Shown here: piece by piece, positions 1-8,988 of the stretch
Position numbering within the stretch: position 1 is the first letter of the stretch
How the letters are laid out: the number at the start of each line of letters is the position of its first letter
Origin: Candidatus Fermentithermobacillaceae bacterium UBA3951
GTDB lineage: Bacteria; Bacillota; Sulfobacillia; Fermentithermobacillales; Fermentithermobacillaceae
Direction of reading: 5' to 3'
DNA: 20,915 nt
NCBI GenBank assembly: GCA_002385465.1
Contig: DGDN01000096.1
Span: forward strand, 1 to 20,915
Position numbers and translations under genes: made by a program
The notes under the pieces: model-generated
What the model saw: the letters and a program-made list of their open reading frames with translations, nothing else
Databases searched by the model: none
Told to the model about the DNA's origin: nothing

Positions 1-564
1 ATCCTGCAGGACATCGCCCGACTCACGGACACCGACGGTGGCTCCAGGGTGAGCGTGAAGATATCGGATAACCACGCTTATTTCACTACCAAAGACGTAT
101 CGTGTTTCTCGCGCCTCATAGACGGTCAGTATTATGCATATGAACAAGTCATCCCGAGGAGGTTCGTGTCGTCGGCGCGTGTTTCAACAGAAGACTTTAT
201 GCGGGCGGCATCGCGAGCGGCGATCGTTGCATCCGAAGAAGACAGGGCAATGAGGATGATCCTAAATAAAGACACCACGACTCTAACGGTAAAGGCCGGA
301 TCTCCCGAACGCGGCAGGATGGAAGAGCAGCTCCCCGCCGTAATCGAAGGCGAGTCAATAGAGATCTGGGTGCAGCACAAGTACATCCTCCAGGCCCTCG
401 GAAAGATAAGCGCGTCTCATACTTTCTTGGGTATGTCTGGTCAAGTGAGCGCGATGAGAGTTGAACCCTTCGTAGATGAAGATGCGGAGGAAGATTCTCA
501 GAGCGCGAAAGTTGAAGCGGCCTACGTGATCATGCCGATGTCCAGCCCGAGAGGAGCATTCTGA
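1..564 (+). CDS. dnaN: DNA polymerase III sliding clamp (beta subunit), C-terminal part
   Basis: This is the 3' half of dnaN; the reading frame is open to base 1, so the start lies outside the window. The 187 visible residues correspond to the end of domain 2 and all of domain 3 of a protein that is normally about 365-380 residues. The stretch SRLIDGQYYAYEQVIP is the typical clamp motif, and the end reads YVIMPM followed by a short tail, close to the usual clamp C-terminus. The beta clamp is a ring-shaped dimer that tethers the replicative polymerase to DNA and recruits repair factors. The C-terminal tail SSPRGAF runs a few residues past the usual end, after an acidic stretch (EDAEEDSQSA) within domain 3. 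Only four bases separate its stop from recF, which implies co-transcription and probable translational coupling. Identification is secure. Confidence 0.95.
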   Translation: MLQDIARLTDTDGGSRVSVKISDNHAYFTTKDVSCFSRLIDGQYYAYEQVIPRRFVSSARVSTEDFMRAASRAAIVASEEDRAMRMILNKDTTTLTVKAGSPERGRMEEQLPAVIEGESIEIWVQHKYILQALGKISASHTFLGMSGQVSAMRVEPFVDEDAEEDSQSAKVEAAYVIMPMSSPRGAF

Positions 565-568
565 GGCA

Positions 569-1693
569 GTGAACATATCGTTCCTGCTTCTTAAGGATTT
601 TCGCAACTACAGACATCTTGAACTCAGGCTCGAGCCGGGAGTTACCCTTTTTTTTGGCCGTAACGCCTCAGGCAAGACCAACCTCCTGGAGGCCTGCTAT
701 TACCTCTCCTCACTTAGTTCGGTAAGGGCGGAACGCGATCACGACCTCTGCCGGTGGGGCGCCCAAGAGTTCAGCGTCGGATGCCGGGTGGACCACAAAG
801 AGACCTCCAAGACAATAAAGATCCGGGTGGTGGTGGAACCTTCGCTGCGCCGAAAGGTCACCGTGGAAGATGTCACGGTCCGCAAGAGCGACCTTATCCG
901 CGTGCTTCCGGCCGTGTACTTCTCACCCGACGACCTCTACATGATAAAGCGAAGTTCAGCTTCACGGAGGAGATTTCTCGATTCACTCTTGGGGAGGATT
1001 GACCCCGAGTACGGTCGCCGCCTAAGTAGGTATCAGGACGCCCTCACTAGAAGGAACAACGTACTCAAGAAAATTCGAACAGATCCTTCATGGCGGAAGA
1101 CTCTGGAATCACTGGATGGGATCTTGGTGGAGTCGGGATCTATGGTGATAGCGAGGCGCCTTCGCGCCATGGGCGACCTCCGGAAAGAAGTCTCGGAGAC
1201 CTATGCTTTCATAGCCGAAAGGCCGTGTGACGTTGCTTATTCTTCCTCTATCGGTGTAGGAGGGGGCGGGGACGAGCCGGGGGTAGAGAGTATTTCCCGG
1301 ACATTCCACGAGCGGCTTCTCGCTTCTCGAGAAGAAGAAATGGCCAGGGGAATAACTTTATCGGGTCCGCACCGGGACGATATCGTTCTTACACTGGGCG
1401 GTAAGGAAGTCCGGTACTTTGGTTCTCAAGGAGAACAGCGAAGTGCTGCCCTTGCGCTCAAGATAGCGGAATCCAAAATGCTCGAAGCGGTTTTCGGGAG
1501 AAAGCCCGTACTCCTTCTTGATGATGTGCTTTCGGAGCTGGATGAAGAGCGCCGTAAGAAGGTGCTTTCCCTCTGGGATTTCGGCCACCAGATCCTCATT
1601 ACTTCAACAGACCCAATAGAGGGTTTGTCACCGAAATTGGCTGAATTCAGGGTTCAAGGCGGGACGGCAGAGCCATACAGGGGAGGGGCGTAG
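569..1693 (+). CDS. recF: RecF recombination/repair ATPase
   Basis: RecF is an SMC-like ABC ATPase that, with RecO and RecR, loads RecA at single-stranded gaps. The 374-residue length is normal. Visible motifs are the Walker A GRNASGKT at residues 30-37, the ABC signature region SQGEQRSAALALK, and the Walker B LLLDD at about 315-319 followed by LSELD. The motif SGPHRDD typical of RecF precedes the signature. The GTG start lies five bases after the dnaN stop, and the protein begins MNISFLLLKDFRNYRHLEL, the normal RecF N-terminus, which fixes the start. In Bacillus subtilis a small S4-domain gene (yaaA) sits between dnaN and recF; here there is no room for it. The next gene starts three bases after the recF stop. 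Confidence 0.96.
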   Translation: MNISFLLLKDFRNYRHLELRLEPGVTLFFGRNASGKTNLLEACYYLSSLSSVRAERDHDLCRWGAQEFSVGCRVDHKETSKTIKIRVVVEPSLRRKVTVEDVTVRKSDLIRVLPAVYFSPDDLYMIKRSSASRRRFLDSLLGRIDPEYGRRLSRYQDALTRRNNVLKKIRTDPSWRKTLESLDGILVESGSMVIARRLRAMGDLRKEVSETYAFIAERPCDVAYSSSIGVGGGGDEPGVESISRTFHERLLASREEEMARGITLSGPHRDDIVLTLGGKEVRYFGSQGEQRSAALALKIAESKMLEAVFGRKPVLLLDDVLSELDEERRKKVLSLWDFGHQILITSTDPIEGLSPKLAEFRVQGGTAEPYRGGA

Positions 1694-1695
1694 CC

Positions 1696-2457
1696 GTGAG
1701 GAAGCATTCTGCCTTCGGGACCGGTATGGCACCCGTCTCAGAAGTACTTGAAAAGACCCTCGGCAACATGGGGCTCCTTGTGAACAGCAAGAGATACCAA
1801 GTATTTTCGGTGTGGCCGAAGGTTGTGGGAGATATCGCGCGCCACGCTAAACCGAGAAGGCTTGATGGGGACGTCCTTTTCGTGGCAACCGCGTCTTCGG
1901 TATGGTCACAGGAGCTCACATTCATGCAAGAGAGCATCCTGGAAAAACTCAGGGTCGCCCTCAAAGGCGATTATGTCCGGGAAATACGTTTCTCGGAGCA
2001 CCTGTGGGATCCTTCCGAAGACGGGAGAAGGGGAAAGACGGTCTTTCCGGCGGCGGCCGCTCTCGAGTGTGGACCCGTAATGGATGCCATTCCCGACGAG
2101 CGCCTCGCATCCTCTGCCAGGAGATTCTCGAGCACCATGGCTAGGCGGAAGCTCTACCTCTTGAGGAGGGGATACACCCACTGCCGAAAATGCGGGTGCC
2201 TCTATCCTTCTTCCAAGAGGAAGTGCCCGTACTGCGCGGTTCAAGAAGTATGGAGGGCAAAGCGAAGGGCCATAGCTATTCTCGAGAAAAATCCTCACCT
2301 CACCGACCAGGAGGTTATGAGCCTTATAGGCTGTCAAGACGCAGAACCGGTCCGGTGGGCCAGGCAGGAAATGGAGTCCAGGTACCTTGCCGTAGCGAGG
2401 AGCGCGAAGAGGGGTAGCCCGTGGCGCCGTGGATCCCGCTTGACGCAGAAAACGTGA
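1696..2457 (+). CDS. DUF721 (DciA-like) protein with C-terminal zinc ribbon
   Basis: Residues about 15-105 match the DUF721 pattern (VSEVLEKTLGNMGL... FSVWPKVVGDIARHAKP... LFVATASSVWSQELTFM). DUF721 includes DciA, the helicase loader/operator found in most bacteria that lack DnaC/DnaI-type loaders; whether this form has that role is inference. The protein is 253 residues, longer than a bare DUF721 domain. The extra C-terminal part has a zinc-ribbon-like set of cysteines, C163-x2-C166 and C177-x2-C180, followed by a basic helical region (EVWRAKRRAIAILEKNPHLTDQEVMSLIG) that could be a small helix-turn-helix. The GTG start is three bases after recF. The 3' end overlaps remB by 37 bases. Position between recF and gyrB is common in clostridial genomes and supports a replication-linked function. 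Confidence 0.8.
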   Translation: MRKHSAFGTGMAPVSEVLEKTLGNMGLLVNSKRYQVFSVWPKVVGDIARHAKPRRLDGDVLFVATASSVWSQELTFMQESILEKLRVALKGDYVREIRFSEHLWDPSEDGRRGKTVFPAAAALECGPVMDAIPDERLASSARRFSSTMARRKLYLLRRGYTHCRKCGCLYPSSKRKCPYCAVQEVWRAKRRAIAILEKNPHLTDQEVMSLIGCQDAEPVRWARQEMESRYLAVARSAKRGSPWRRGSRLTQKT

Positions 2458-2663
2458 TATATGCCGGTGACATCGTTGCAATCATTGATTGGACCCAGGG
2501 GAAAGCTTCCAGAGCCAACAGAGAGCTCGTGGGATACGCGAGAGCTCACGGGTTTCTCACTGAGGATGGAAGTGAGCCCCGTTCGTTGGTCATCACCAAA
2601 GACAGAGTATTCCTGCTTCGGGCCTCTCAAAAGAGTGTCCGGAAGAAACTGGATCGAACATAG
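2421..2663 (+). CDS. remB: RemB-like regulator (DUF370)
   Basis: This 80-residue protein matches the DUF370 family, which contains RemA and RemB, regulators of extracellular matrix genes in Bacillus subtilis. The core WIPLDAENVIYAGDIVAIIDW aligns by eye with B. subtilis RemB (YaaB), which lies at the same place between recF and gyrB. The end (PRSLVITKDRVFLLRASQKSVRKKL) also fits RemB. The GTG start at 2421 lies inside the DUF721 gene and is preceded by AAGAGG about six bases upstream; starting later would remove the conserved WIPLD strand, so the overlap is probably real. The stop is 50 bases before the chosen gyrB start. Matrix regulation in this organism is not shown by the sequence; only family membership and synteny are. 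Confidence 0.85.
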   Translation: MAPWIPLDAENVIYAGDIVAIIDWTQGKASRANRELVGYARAHGFLTEDGSEPRSLVITKDRVFLLRASQKSVRKKLDRT

Positions 2664-2713
2664 ATTCGTTACCAATCTTTGTGTTAAGATGAGTGCCGAG
2701 AGGTGGTCCCAAC

Positions 2714-4633
2714 TTGAAGGAGAACGGAGAAATAGTACAAGAGTACGGCGCAGAACAAATCAAAGTCCTTGAAGGCATGCAGGCCGTGAGGAGACGGCCG
2801 GGCATGTATATCGGGTCAACTTCGGCCCACGGACTTCACCATTGTTTGTACGAGGTAGTAGATAACGCAGTCGACGAAGCCATGAACGGCTTTTGCGACA
2901 CAATCAAGGTTACGCTCTTGAAAGACGGTTCCGCCTCGGTAGAAGACAACGGGCGCGGCATCCCCGTAGATATACACCCGCAACTTGGCATACCTGCCGT
3001 TGAGGTGGCGCTTACGAGGCTTCACGCAGGATCGAAGTTCGAGAACGGCGCTTACAAGGTCTCCGGCGGTCTTCACGGAGTAGGCGTATCCGCAGTGAAC
3101 GCGCTCTCTGCTTTCCTCGAAATCACGGTGAAGACGGACGGCGGCATCCATTACATCAAGTTTGAACGCGGCGAAACGGTTGTACCTCTCAAGCGGCTGG
3201 GCGATACGGATGAGCACGGCACCTTGGTCCGTTTCAAGCCCGACGACAGCATATTTGAAGAGACCTCGTTCGATTTCGACACAATCTCCCAGCGCCTTCG
3301 CGAGCTAGCCTTCCTTAACAAGGGTCTTGAGATCACGCTTCTAGACGAGCGTACCGGAAAGAGCGTTGTGTACAAGTTCGTAGGCGGGATTGAGGAGTAT
3401 GTCAGGATCTTAAACAGGAACAAAGATCCCTTGCACAAGGACCCCGTCTATGGTGCAACTACCAGAGACGACGTAGATATTGAGTTTGCCTTCCAGTACA
3501 ACGATGGCTACGCCGAGAACATCCTCTCCTTTGCCAACACCATCAGGACTACCGAGGGGGGCACCCATGAATCCGGTTTCAAAACAGCCCTGACCCGGGT
3601 TCTGAACGACTATGCCCGGAAGACCGGTGTGCTTAAGGCTTCCGACAGCAACCTCTCGGGCGAGGACATCCGCGAAGGCATAGTGGCCGTTATCAGCGTA
3701 AAGGTCAAAGACCCTCAGTTTGAAGGCCAGACCAAGACCAAGCTGGGAAACTCGGAGGTAGCCGGCATCGTAGCCGGCGCGGTAAACGAGATCCTTAACT
3801 CATACTTCGAGCTCAATATATCCGTCGCGAAAACACTGGCCCAGAAAGCCGTAGTAGCCGCACGGGCCAGGGAAGCCGCGAGGCAGGCTAGAGAACTAAC
3901 AAAACGAAAGAGCGCCCTGGAGGTGACTTCGCTACCCGGCAAGCTCACCGACTGCTCAACCCGGGATCCCAGAGAAGCCGAGCTTTTTCTCGTAGAGGGA
4001 GACTCGGCAGGCGGGTCAGCCAAGCAGGGGAGGGACAGGCATTTCCAAGCCGTCTTACCCTTAAGGGGCAAGATCCTGAACGTTGAAAAGGCGAGGCTCG
4101 ATAAAGCTCTCGCTCACGAGGAAATCCGTTCGCTGATTACGGCGGTAGGTACGGGAATAGGCGATGAGTTTGATATCTCGAGGCTCCGCTACCATAAGAT
4201 CATAATCATGACCGACGCCGATGTGGACGGAAGTCATATCCGCACGCTCCTTCTCACCTTTTTCTACCGGTTCATGCCTAAGATCATCGAAGGTGGTTAC
4301 CTCTACATCGCCGAACCTCCGCTCTACATGGTGAAGAGAGGGAGGTCCGAAAGGTACCTACATTCGGACGAGGCGCTTGAACAGTACTTCCGGAGGTATG
4401 GCAGGGAAGGTACCACCGTTCAGCGATACAAGGGTCTCGGAGAGATGGACTACCACCAGCTCTGGGAGACCACCATGGATCCTGAGAGGCGTACCTTGAG
4501 GCAAGTGACCGTCAAAGACGCCGAGGTTGCAGACGAGATTTTCACGGTCCTTATGGGGAGCAAAGTGGAACCGAGGCGCGAGTTCATCGAGAAAAACGCC
4601 CATTTGGTGAAGAACCTGGATACAATCGCGTAG
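2714..4633 (+). CDS. gyrB: DNA gyrase subunit B
   Basis: GyrB is the ATPase and TOPRIM-bearing half of DNA gyrase, which introduces negative supercoils. The GHKL ATPase motifs are clear (EVVDNAVDEA, DNGRGIPVD, GGLHGVGVSAVNALS), as are the TOPRIM residues in EGDSAGGSAKQGRDR and MTDADVDGSHIRTLLLTFFYR, and the C-terminal RYKGLGEM motif. I chose the TTG at 2714 because GAGGTG (2700-2705) lies eight bases upstream and the resulting N-terminus, MKENGEIVQEYGAEQIKVLEG, is normal for the family. A GTG at 2693 in the same frame adds seven residues but has no visible ribosome binding site. The length of 639 residues is typical. A weak extended -10-like TGTTAAGAT at 2682-2690 might give a gyrB promoter. 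gyrA follows after 15 bases. Confidence 0.97.
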   Translation: MKENGEIVQEYGAEQIKVLEGMQAVRRRPGMYIGSTSAHGLHHCLYEVVDNAVDEAMNGFCDTIKVTLLKDGSASVEDNGRGIPVDIHPQLGIPAVEVALTRLHAGSKFENGAYKVSGGLHGVGVSAVNALSAFLEITVKTDGGIHYIKFERGETVVPLKRLGDTDEHGTLVRFKPDDSIFEETSFDFDTISQRLRELAFLNKGLEITLLDERTGKSVVYKFVGGIEEYVRILNRNKDPLHKDPVYGATTRDDVDIEFAFQYNDGYAENILSFANTIRTTEGGTHESGFKTALTRVLNDYARKTGVLKASDSNLSGEDIREGIVAVISVKVKDPQFEGQTKTKLGNSEVAGIVAGAVNEILNSYFELNISVAKTLAQKAVVAARAREAARQARELTKRKSALEVTSLPGKLTDCSTRDPREAELFLVEGDSAGGSAKQGRDRHFQAVLPLRGKILNVEKARLDKALAHEEIRSLITAVGTGIGDEFDISRLRYHKIIIMTDADVDGSHIRTLLLTFFYRFMPKIIEGGYLYIAEPPLYMVKRGRSERYLHSDEALEQYFRRYGREGTTVQRYKGLGEMDYHQLWETTMDPERRTLRQVTVKDAEVADEIFTVLMGSKVEPRREFIEKNAHLVKNLDTIA

Positions 4634-4648
4634 CGTAGGAGGCCCGTT

Positions 4649-7075
4649 ATGGCAGAAGAAGTGAAGAGAGTAGTCCCCACTCCCATAGAAGAAGAGATGC
4701 AACGGTCATTCATAGACTACTCGATGAGCGTCATCGTGTCGCGAGCTCTTCCGGACGTCCGTGATGGCCTTAAGCCCGTACAAAGGCGGATCATCTACGC
4801 CATGGACGAGCTCAACTTGCGCCATGACAAGCCCCACAAGAAATCGGCCAGGATCGTCGGCGAAACCATGGGTAAGTACCACCCTCACGGTGAGTCGGCC
4901 ATCTACGACGCAATCGTAAGGATGGCCCAACCGTTCAACATGAGGTACCCGCTGGTTGACGGCCACGGCAACTTCGGTTCCATCGATGGAGACCCGGCCG
5001 CCGCCCAAAGGTACACGGAGGCGCGCCTTACGGCAGTCGCCCAGGACCTCCTCACCGACATCGATAAGGACACGGTCGACTGGCAGCCCAACTTCGACGA
5101 CAGCCTGAAAGAACCGACCGTCCTTCCGGCTCGTATCCCGAACCTTATCGTCAACGGTTCTGTGGGCATCGCCGTGGGCATGGCGACCAACATTCCCCCT
5201 CATAACCTAAACGAAGTGATCGAGGCTCTAAATGTCCTGATCGACCGGCCCGATGCGACGGTCGAGGAACTCATGGAGCACGTCAAAGGGCCCGACTTCC
5301 CGACAGGAGCCCTTATCATCGGGCGGGACGCCATCAAATCGCTCTACACGACAGGGAGGGGCATCCTTACTCTCAGGGCCCGCACGAGGATTGAGAAAGA
5401 GAAGAACGGTAAGCAGGCTATTATCGTAGACGAGATCCCCTACCAGGTGAACAAGTCGCGGCTCATTGAGTCAATCGCCGACCTCGTCAGGGAGAAGAAG
5501 GTCCAGGGAGTGACCGATCTCCGCGACGAGAGCGACAAGAACGAAGGGCTGAGGATTGTCATAGAGGTAAGACGAGACGTTGAACCCCAGGTGGTCCTTA
5601 ACCAGCTCTTCAAGCACACAAGTCTTCAGACCAGCTTCGGAGGCATCTTGCTTGCCCTGGTAGACGGCCGTCCCCAGGTGCTCACGCTCAAGTCGATGCT
5701 ATGGAACTACCTCATGCACCGGAAAGACGTGGTGGTGAGGAGGACCAAGTACGAACTGCGAAAGGCCGAGGAAAGGGCCCATATACTGGCCGGCCTCGTT
5801 ATCGCCTTGGACAACCTGGACGAAGTGATCGCTCTCATCAGGGCCTCGGAGAACCGCCAGGAAGCAGAAAAGGGCCTCATGGAGAACTTCGGCCTCGATA
5901 AGGTCCAGGCCAACGCCATCCTGGAGATGCGGCTCGAGCGCCTTACAAGGCTGGAGCGAGACAAGATTGTCGAGGAGAGACAGAGACTGCTCAAAGAAAT
6001 CGAGTATCTGAGGGCAGTGCTTTCATCTGAACGCATGGTTATGGGCATCGTCAGGAAGGAACTGGCAGATGTCAGGAAGTCCTACGGCGACGACCGCCGG
6101 ACGCGTATCGTCGATCAAGTTGACGAAATCAGCGATCACGAGCTCATCATAGAAGAGGAGGTTACCGTCCTCCTCACCAACCTTGGATTCATAAAGAGGA
6201 TGCCCCTCACCGTGTACCGCAGCCAGCGAAGGGGCGGTATGGGGGCAACTGCCATCCAGACCCGAGACGAAGACTGGGTAGAGAAGGTTGTGGCGGCGAC
6301 CACCCGCGAGTCGCTCCTACTCTTTACGACGGAAGGAAAAGCCTACTGGCTCAAGGTGTACGACATTCCCGAAGCGTCAAAGCAAGCAAAGGGATACCTC
6401 GTGTCCCGTCTTGTGCAGCTTGCGGAGAACGAGAGGGTTACGGCCATGATCCCGGTCAAAGCCGATTCAGAAGGCGACCTCTTCTTCATAACCGCAAAGG
6501 GCACGTGCAAGCGGACACCCATCTCCGAGTTTGCCACGTACCGGAGGTCGGGCCTCAGGGCACTTAACTTGAGAGAGGGAGACTCCCTAATCCAAGTCCG
6601 CATGGTGACGAGCGACGATGAGGAAATACTCATGGCTACCGAGAAGGGCAAAGCCATCCGCTTCAAGGTGAGCGACGTAAGGCCCATGGGCCGGACCGCT
6701 ACTGGCGTTAAGGGGATCAAGCTTGCCAAGGGAGATTCGGTCGTCGCAGCCGATACCGTAGGCCCCGACGGGAGGGCACTCCTGGTGAGCGCATACGGCT
6801 ATGGGAAGATTACCGAGCTTTCCCAATTCCCCTTGCAGCGGCGAGGCGGTTCCGGGGTAATCGCCATAAAGACCAACGCAAAGAGCGGGCCTCTGGCGGT
6901 TATGAGGATAATCACCACAGAAGATGAGGTCCTTCTCATCACCGCAGAAGGGGTAGCCATACGCACTCCTATCTCGCAGGTTAAGGTCCTTCAGAGGGCT
7001 GCAACCGGTGTAAGGCTCATGAAGGTCGAGCTGCCCGACCGGCTGGCGGCCTGCACCGTTTTCGAAGGTGTCTGA
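4649..7075 (+). CDS. gyrA: DNA gyrase subunit A
   Basis: GyrA carries the DNA-breaking tyrosine and the DNA-wrapping C-terminal pinwheel. The catalytic tyrosine is Tyr122 in QRYTEARL, the same number as in E. coli. In the quinolone-resistance region HPHGESAIYD the key residues Ser83 and Asp87 are the wild-type, susceptible ones. A GyrA-box, QRRGGMG at residues 526-532, distinguishes gyrase from topoisomerase IV, but has Met where Lys or Arg is usual; a second QRRGG appears in the last blade. The protein has 808 residues and lacks the long acidic tail of some homologues. The ATG start has a strong GTAGGAGG at 4634-4641, seven bases upstream. gyrB ends 15 bases before, so the two subunits are translated from one message. 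Archease begins six bases after the stop. Confidence 0.97.
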   Translation: MAEEVKRVVPTPIEEEMQRSFIDYSMSVIVSRALPDVRDGLKPVQRRIIYAMDELNLRHDKPHKKSARIVGETMGKYHPHGESAIYDAIVRMAQPFNMRYPLVDGHGNFGSIDGDPAAAQRYTEARLTAVAQDLLTDIDKDTVDWQPNFDDSLKEPTVLPARIPNLIVNGSVGIAVGMATNIPPHNLNEVIEALNVLIDRPDATVEELMEHVKGPDFPTGALIIGRDAIKSLYTTGRGILTLRARTRIEKEKNGKQAIIVDEIPYQVNKSRLIESIADLVREKKVQGVTDLRDESDKNEGLRIVIEVRRDVEPQVVLNQLFKHTSLQTSFGGILLALVDGRPQVLTLKSMLWNYLMHRKDVVVRRTKYELRKAEERAHILAGLVIALDNLDEVIALIRASENRQEAEKGLMENFGLDKVQANAILEMRLERLTRLERDKIVEERQRLLKEIEYLRAVLSSERMVMGIVRKELADVRKSYGDDRRTRIVDQVDEISDHELIIEEEVTVLLTNLGFIKRMPLTVYRSQRRGGMGATAIQTRDEDWVEKVVAATTRESLLLFTTEGKAYWLKVYDIPEASKQAKGYLVSRLVQLAENERVTAMIPVKADSEGDLFFITAKGTCKRTPISEFATYRRSGLRALNLREGDSLIQVRMVTSDDEEILMATEKGKAIRFKVSDVRPMGRTATGVKGIKLAKGDSVVAADTVGPDGRALLVSAYGYGKITELSQFPLQRRGGSGVIAIKTNAKSGPLAVMRIITTEDEVLLITAEGVAIRTPISQVKVLQRAATGVRLMKVELPDRLAACTVFEGV

Positions 7076-7081
7076 AGAGAC

Positions 7082-7516
7082 ATGGAAGAAGGACCAAAGA
7101 GGCAAGGTTACGAGTTCCAAGACCACGTCGCCGACGTCAGGATAAGGGCTTGGGGGAACGGCTTTGAGGAGACACTAGTCGCCGTGACGACCGCCGTATG
7201 GAGCTATGTCCTGGGGGATGTGTCTCTACCAAGAAGCCGGTCCTGGGAAGTCTCTGCCGAAGGTCACGACATGGATGACATAGTGGTGAGCTTCCTGAAC
7301 GAGCAAATATACCTTTATGAGTCGGAAGGACTTGTACCTCTTTCGGTTAAGGATCTCAAAGTGCAGGGAAAAGACGGCGCTTTACGGCTCGAGGCCCTAT
7401 TTGAAGGGTGCCTCCTCACCGAAATGCCGGTATCTCCAGAGAGGCAGGTAAAGGCGGCCACATACCACGGCCTGGTGGTTGGGCCCGAACTCATAGAAGT
7501 CACGCTGGACGTGTGA
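7082..7516 (+). CDS. Archease (RtcB activator)
   Basis: The 144-residue protein has the archease hallmarks: YEFQDHVADVRIRAWG at residues 10-25 (family pattern HxADI), VKAATYHGLVV near the C-terminus, and a final VTLDV with the conserved metal-binding Asp. Archease is a small metal-binding cofactor that lets the RNA ligase RtcB turn over repeatedly and widens its nucleotide use. The next gene, 15 bases downstream, is rtcB, so the two almost certainly act together. The ATG start is six bases after the gyrA stop, with only a weak purine stretch (GAAGAGA) upstream, which suggests translation coupled to gyrA. No RtcA cyclase or RtcR regulator is present in the window. Confidence 0.9.
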   Translation: MEEGPKRQGYEFQDHVADVRIRAWGNGFEETLVAVTTAVWSYVLGDVSLPRSRSWEVSAEGHDMDDIVVSFLNEQIYLYESEGLVPLSVKDLKVQGKDGALRLEALFEGCLLTEMPVSPERQVKAATYHGLVVGPELIEVTLDV

Positions 7517-7531
7517 CATGGAGGTGAAGAC

Positions 7532-8980
7532 ATGTCGGCAATCCGCCCGGCGCGAGATAAAGAACGTGAGTTCCACTGGATCATTGAACCCACAGGGCCC
7601 ATGAGGGTACCGGGTGTCATCTACGCCACTCAGAGTATCATCGACGACCTTCACGGGACCAAGGCTCTCCAGCAAGTCGTAAATGTCGCGAGCCTCCCCG
7701 GGATCCTGGAAGGTTCATTTGCCATGCCCGACATCCACGAAGGATACGGTTTCCCAATAGGCGGAGTAGCGGCCGTACCGGCAGACGACGGGTATATCAC
7801 CCCCGGGGGCATAGGGTACGACATAAACTGCGGCGTTCGAGTGCTGCTCTCCCCGCTCACCGAAGACCAAGTCAAGGAAAGGCTTGAGCGGCTTGTCGAG
7901 GCGCTGTTTAGAAAAGTCCCAACCGGTGTGGGCAAGGAAGGGCCCATTTCCCTTTCTCAGGAAGAATTGAGACGGGTGCTCGTCGACGGCGCGCGGTGGG
8001 CAGTGAAAAAGGGCTACGGATTGCAGGAAGACTTGGTCCGCTGCGAAGAGGGCGGCGCCATGCAGGGGGCGGATCCCGGTGCCGTGTCTGAGAGGGCGTT
8101 CAGGCGGGGAAGGAGAGGGCTCGGCACCCTAGGATCGGGGAACCATTTCATTGAAGCCGGGTCCGTATCGGAGATATTCGACGAAGAGACCGCTAAGGTG
8201 TACGGGCTCTTCCCCCGGCAAGTGGTCTTCTGGGTGCATTCAGGTTCCCGTGGGTTGGGACACCAGGTCTGCAGCGACTACATAGTCACGATGCGCCGGG
8301 CAGTGTCCAAGTACGGTCCGCCCTTACCCGACCGGCAGCTGGATGGGGCGCCGCTTTCATCGCCGGAAGGGCGGCAGTACTTTGCGGCTATGGCTGCGGC
8401 GGCCAACTATGCCTGGGCAAACCGTCAGGTCTTAACCCATTATGTGCGAGAGGTGGCTTGCGAGGTTTTCCCGGAAATAGGCGGGGAGGAGAACTTGCCC
8501 CTCCTCTATGACGTGGCCCACAACATAGGCAAAATGGAAAAGCACACTGTGAGCGGGCGCGACATGAAGGTTTTGGTGCACCGGAAGGGCGCCACGCGCT
8601 CTTTCCCGCCGGGGCACCCCGATATCCCCGAGAAGTACCGGAAAAAAGGCCAGCCTGTGCTGGTGCCGGGCGACATGGGGAGGGCTTCCTACATCTTGAG
8701 CGGCACGGAAGAAGCCATGCGTTTGTCCTTTGGTTCGGCATGCCACGGAGCAGGGAGGGCCAAGTCTCGGGCCGAAGCCAAGAGGACACTGTCTCCCGAA
8801 GCGCTCCAGGGAGAACTTAAGGAGAAAGGGATCCATGTGCGGGCCGCTTCCATAAAAGGCCTTATCGAGGAAGCGCCCAGCGCCTATAAGGATGTGGAGG
8901 AAGTGGTTCTCGCCACCCACGGGGCCGGCCTGGCGAAGAAAGTAGCCAAGCTCAAGCCGTTGGTGGTCATCAAAGGGTAA
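7532..8980 (+). CDS. rtcB: RNA-splicing/repair ligase RtcB
   Basis: RtcB joins RNA 2',3'-cyclic phosphate (or 3'-phosphate) ends to 5'-OH ends using GTP and Mn2+. The motifs are complete: GGIGYDINCGVR with metal ligands Asp97 and Cys100, HSGSRGLGHQV, YDVAHNIGK with a metal-binding His, and SACHGAGRAKSR, whose His405 corresponds to the histidine that is guanylylated in archaeal RtcB (His404 in Pyrococcus). The length of 482 residues matches the archaeal-type long form rather than the shorter E. coli protein. The ATG has a strong GGAGGTGA at 7520-7527. It follows archease by 15 bases, so the pair forms a ligase-plus-activator unit. Its substrate in this organism (tRNA repair or rescue of RNAs cut by toxins) cannot be read from the sequence. 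Confidence 0.95.
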   Translation: MSAIRPARDKEREFHWIIEPTGPMRVPGVIYATQSIIDDLHGTKALQQVVNVASLPGILEGSFAMPDIHEGYGFPIGGVAAVPADDGYITPGGIGYDINCGVRVLLSPLTEDQVKERLERLVEALFRKVPTGVGKEGPISLSQEELRRVLVDGARWAVKKGYGLQEDLVRCEEGGAMQGADPGAVSERAFRRGRRGLGTLGSGNHFIEAGSVSEIFDEETAKVYGLFPRQVVFWVHSGSRGLGHQVCSDYIVTMRRAVSKYGPPLPDRQLDGAPLSSPEGRQYFAAMAAAANYAWANRQVLTHYVREVACEVFPEIGGEENLPLLYDVAHNIGKMEKHTVSGRDMKVLVHRKGATRSFPPGHPDIPEKYRKKGQPVLVPGDMGRASYILSGTEEAMRLSFGSACHGAGRAKSRAEAKRTLSPEALQGELKEKGIHVRAASIKGLIEEAPSAYKDVEEVVLATHGAGLAKKVAKLKPLVVIKG

Positions 8981-8988
8981 GTAGACGC

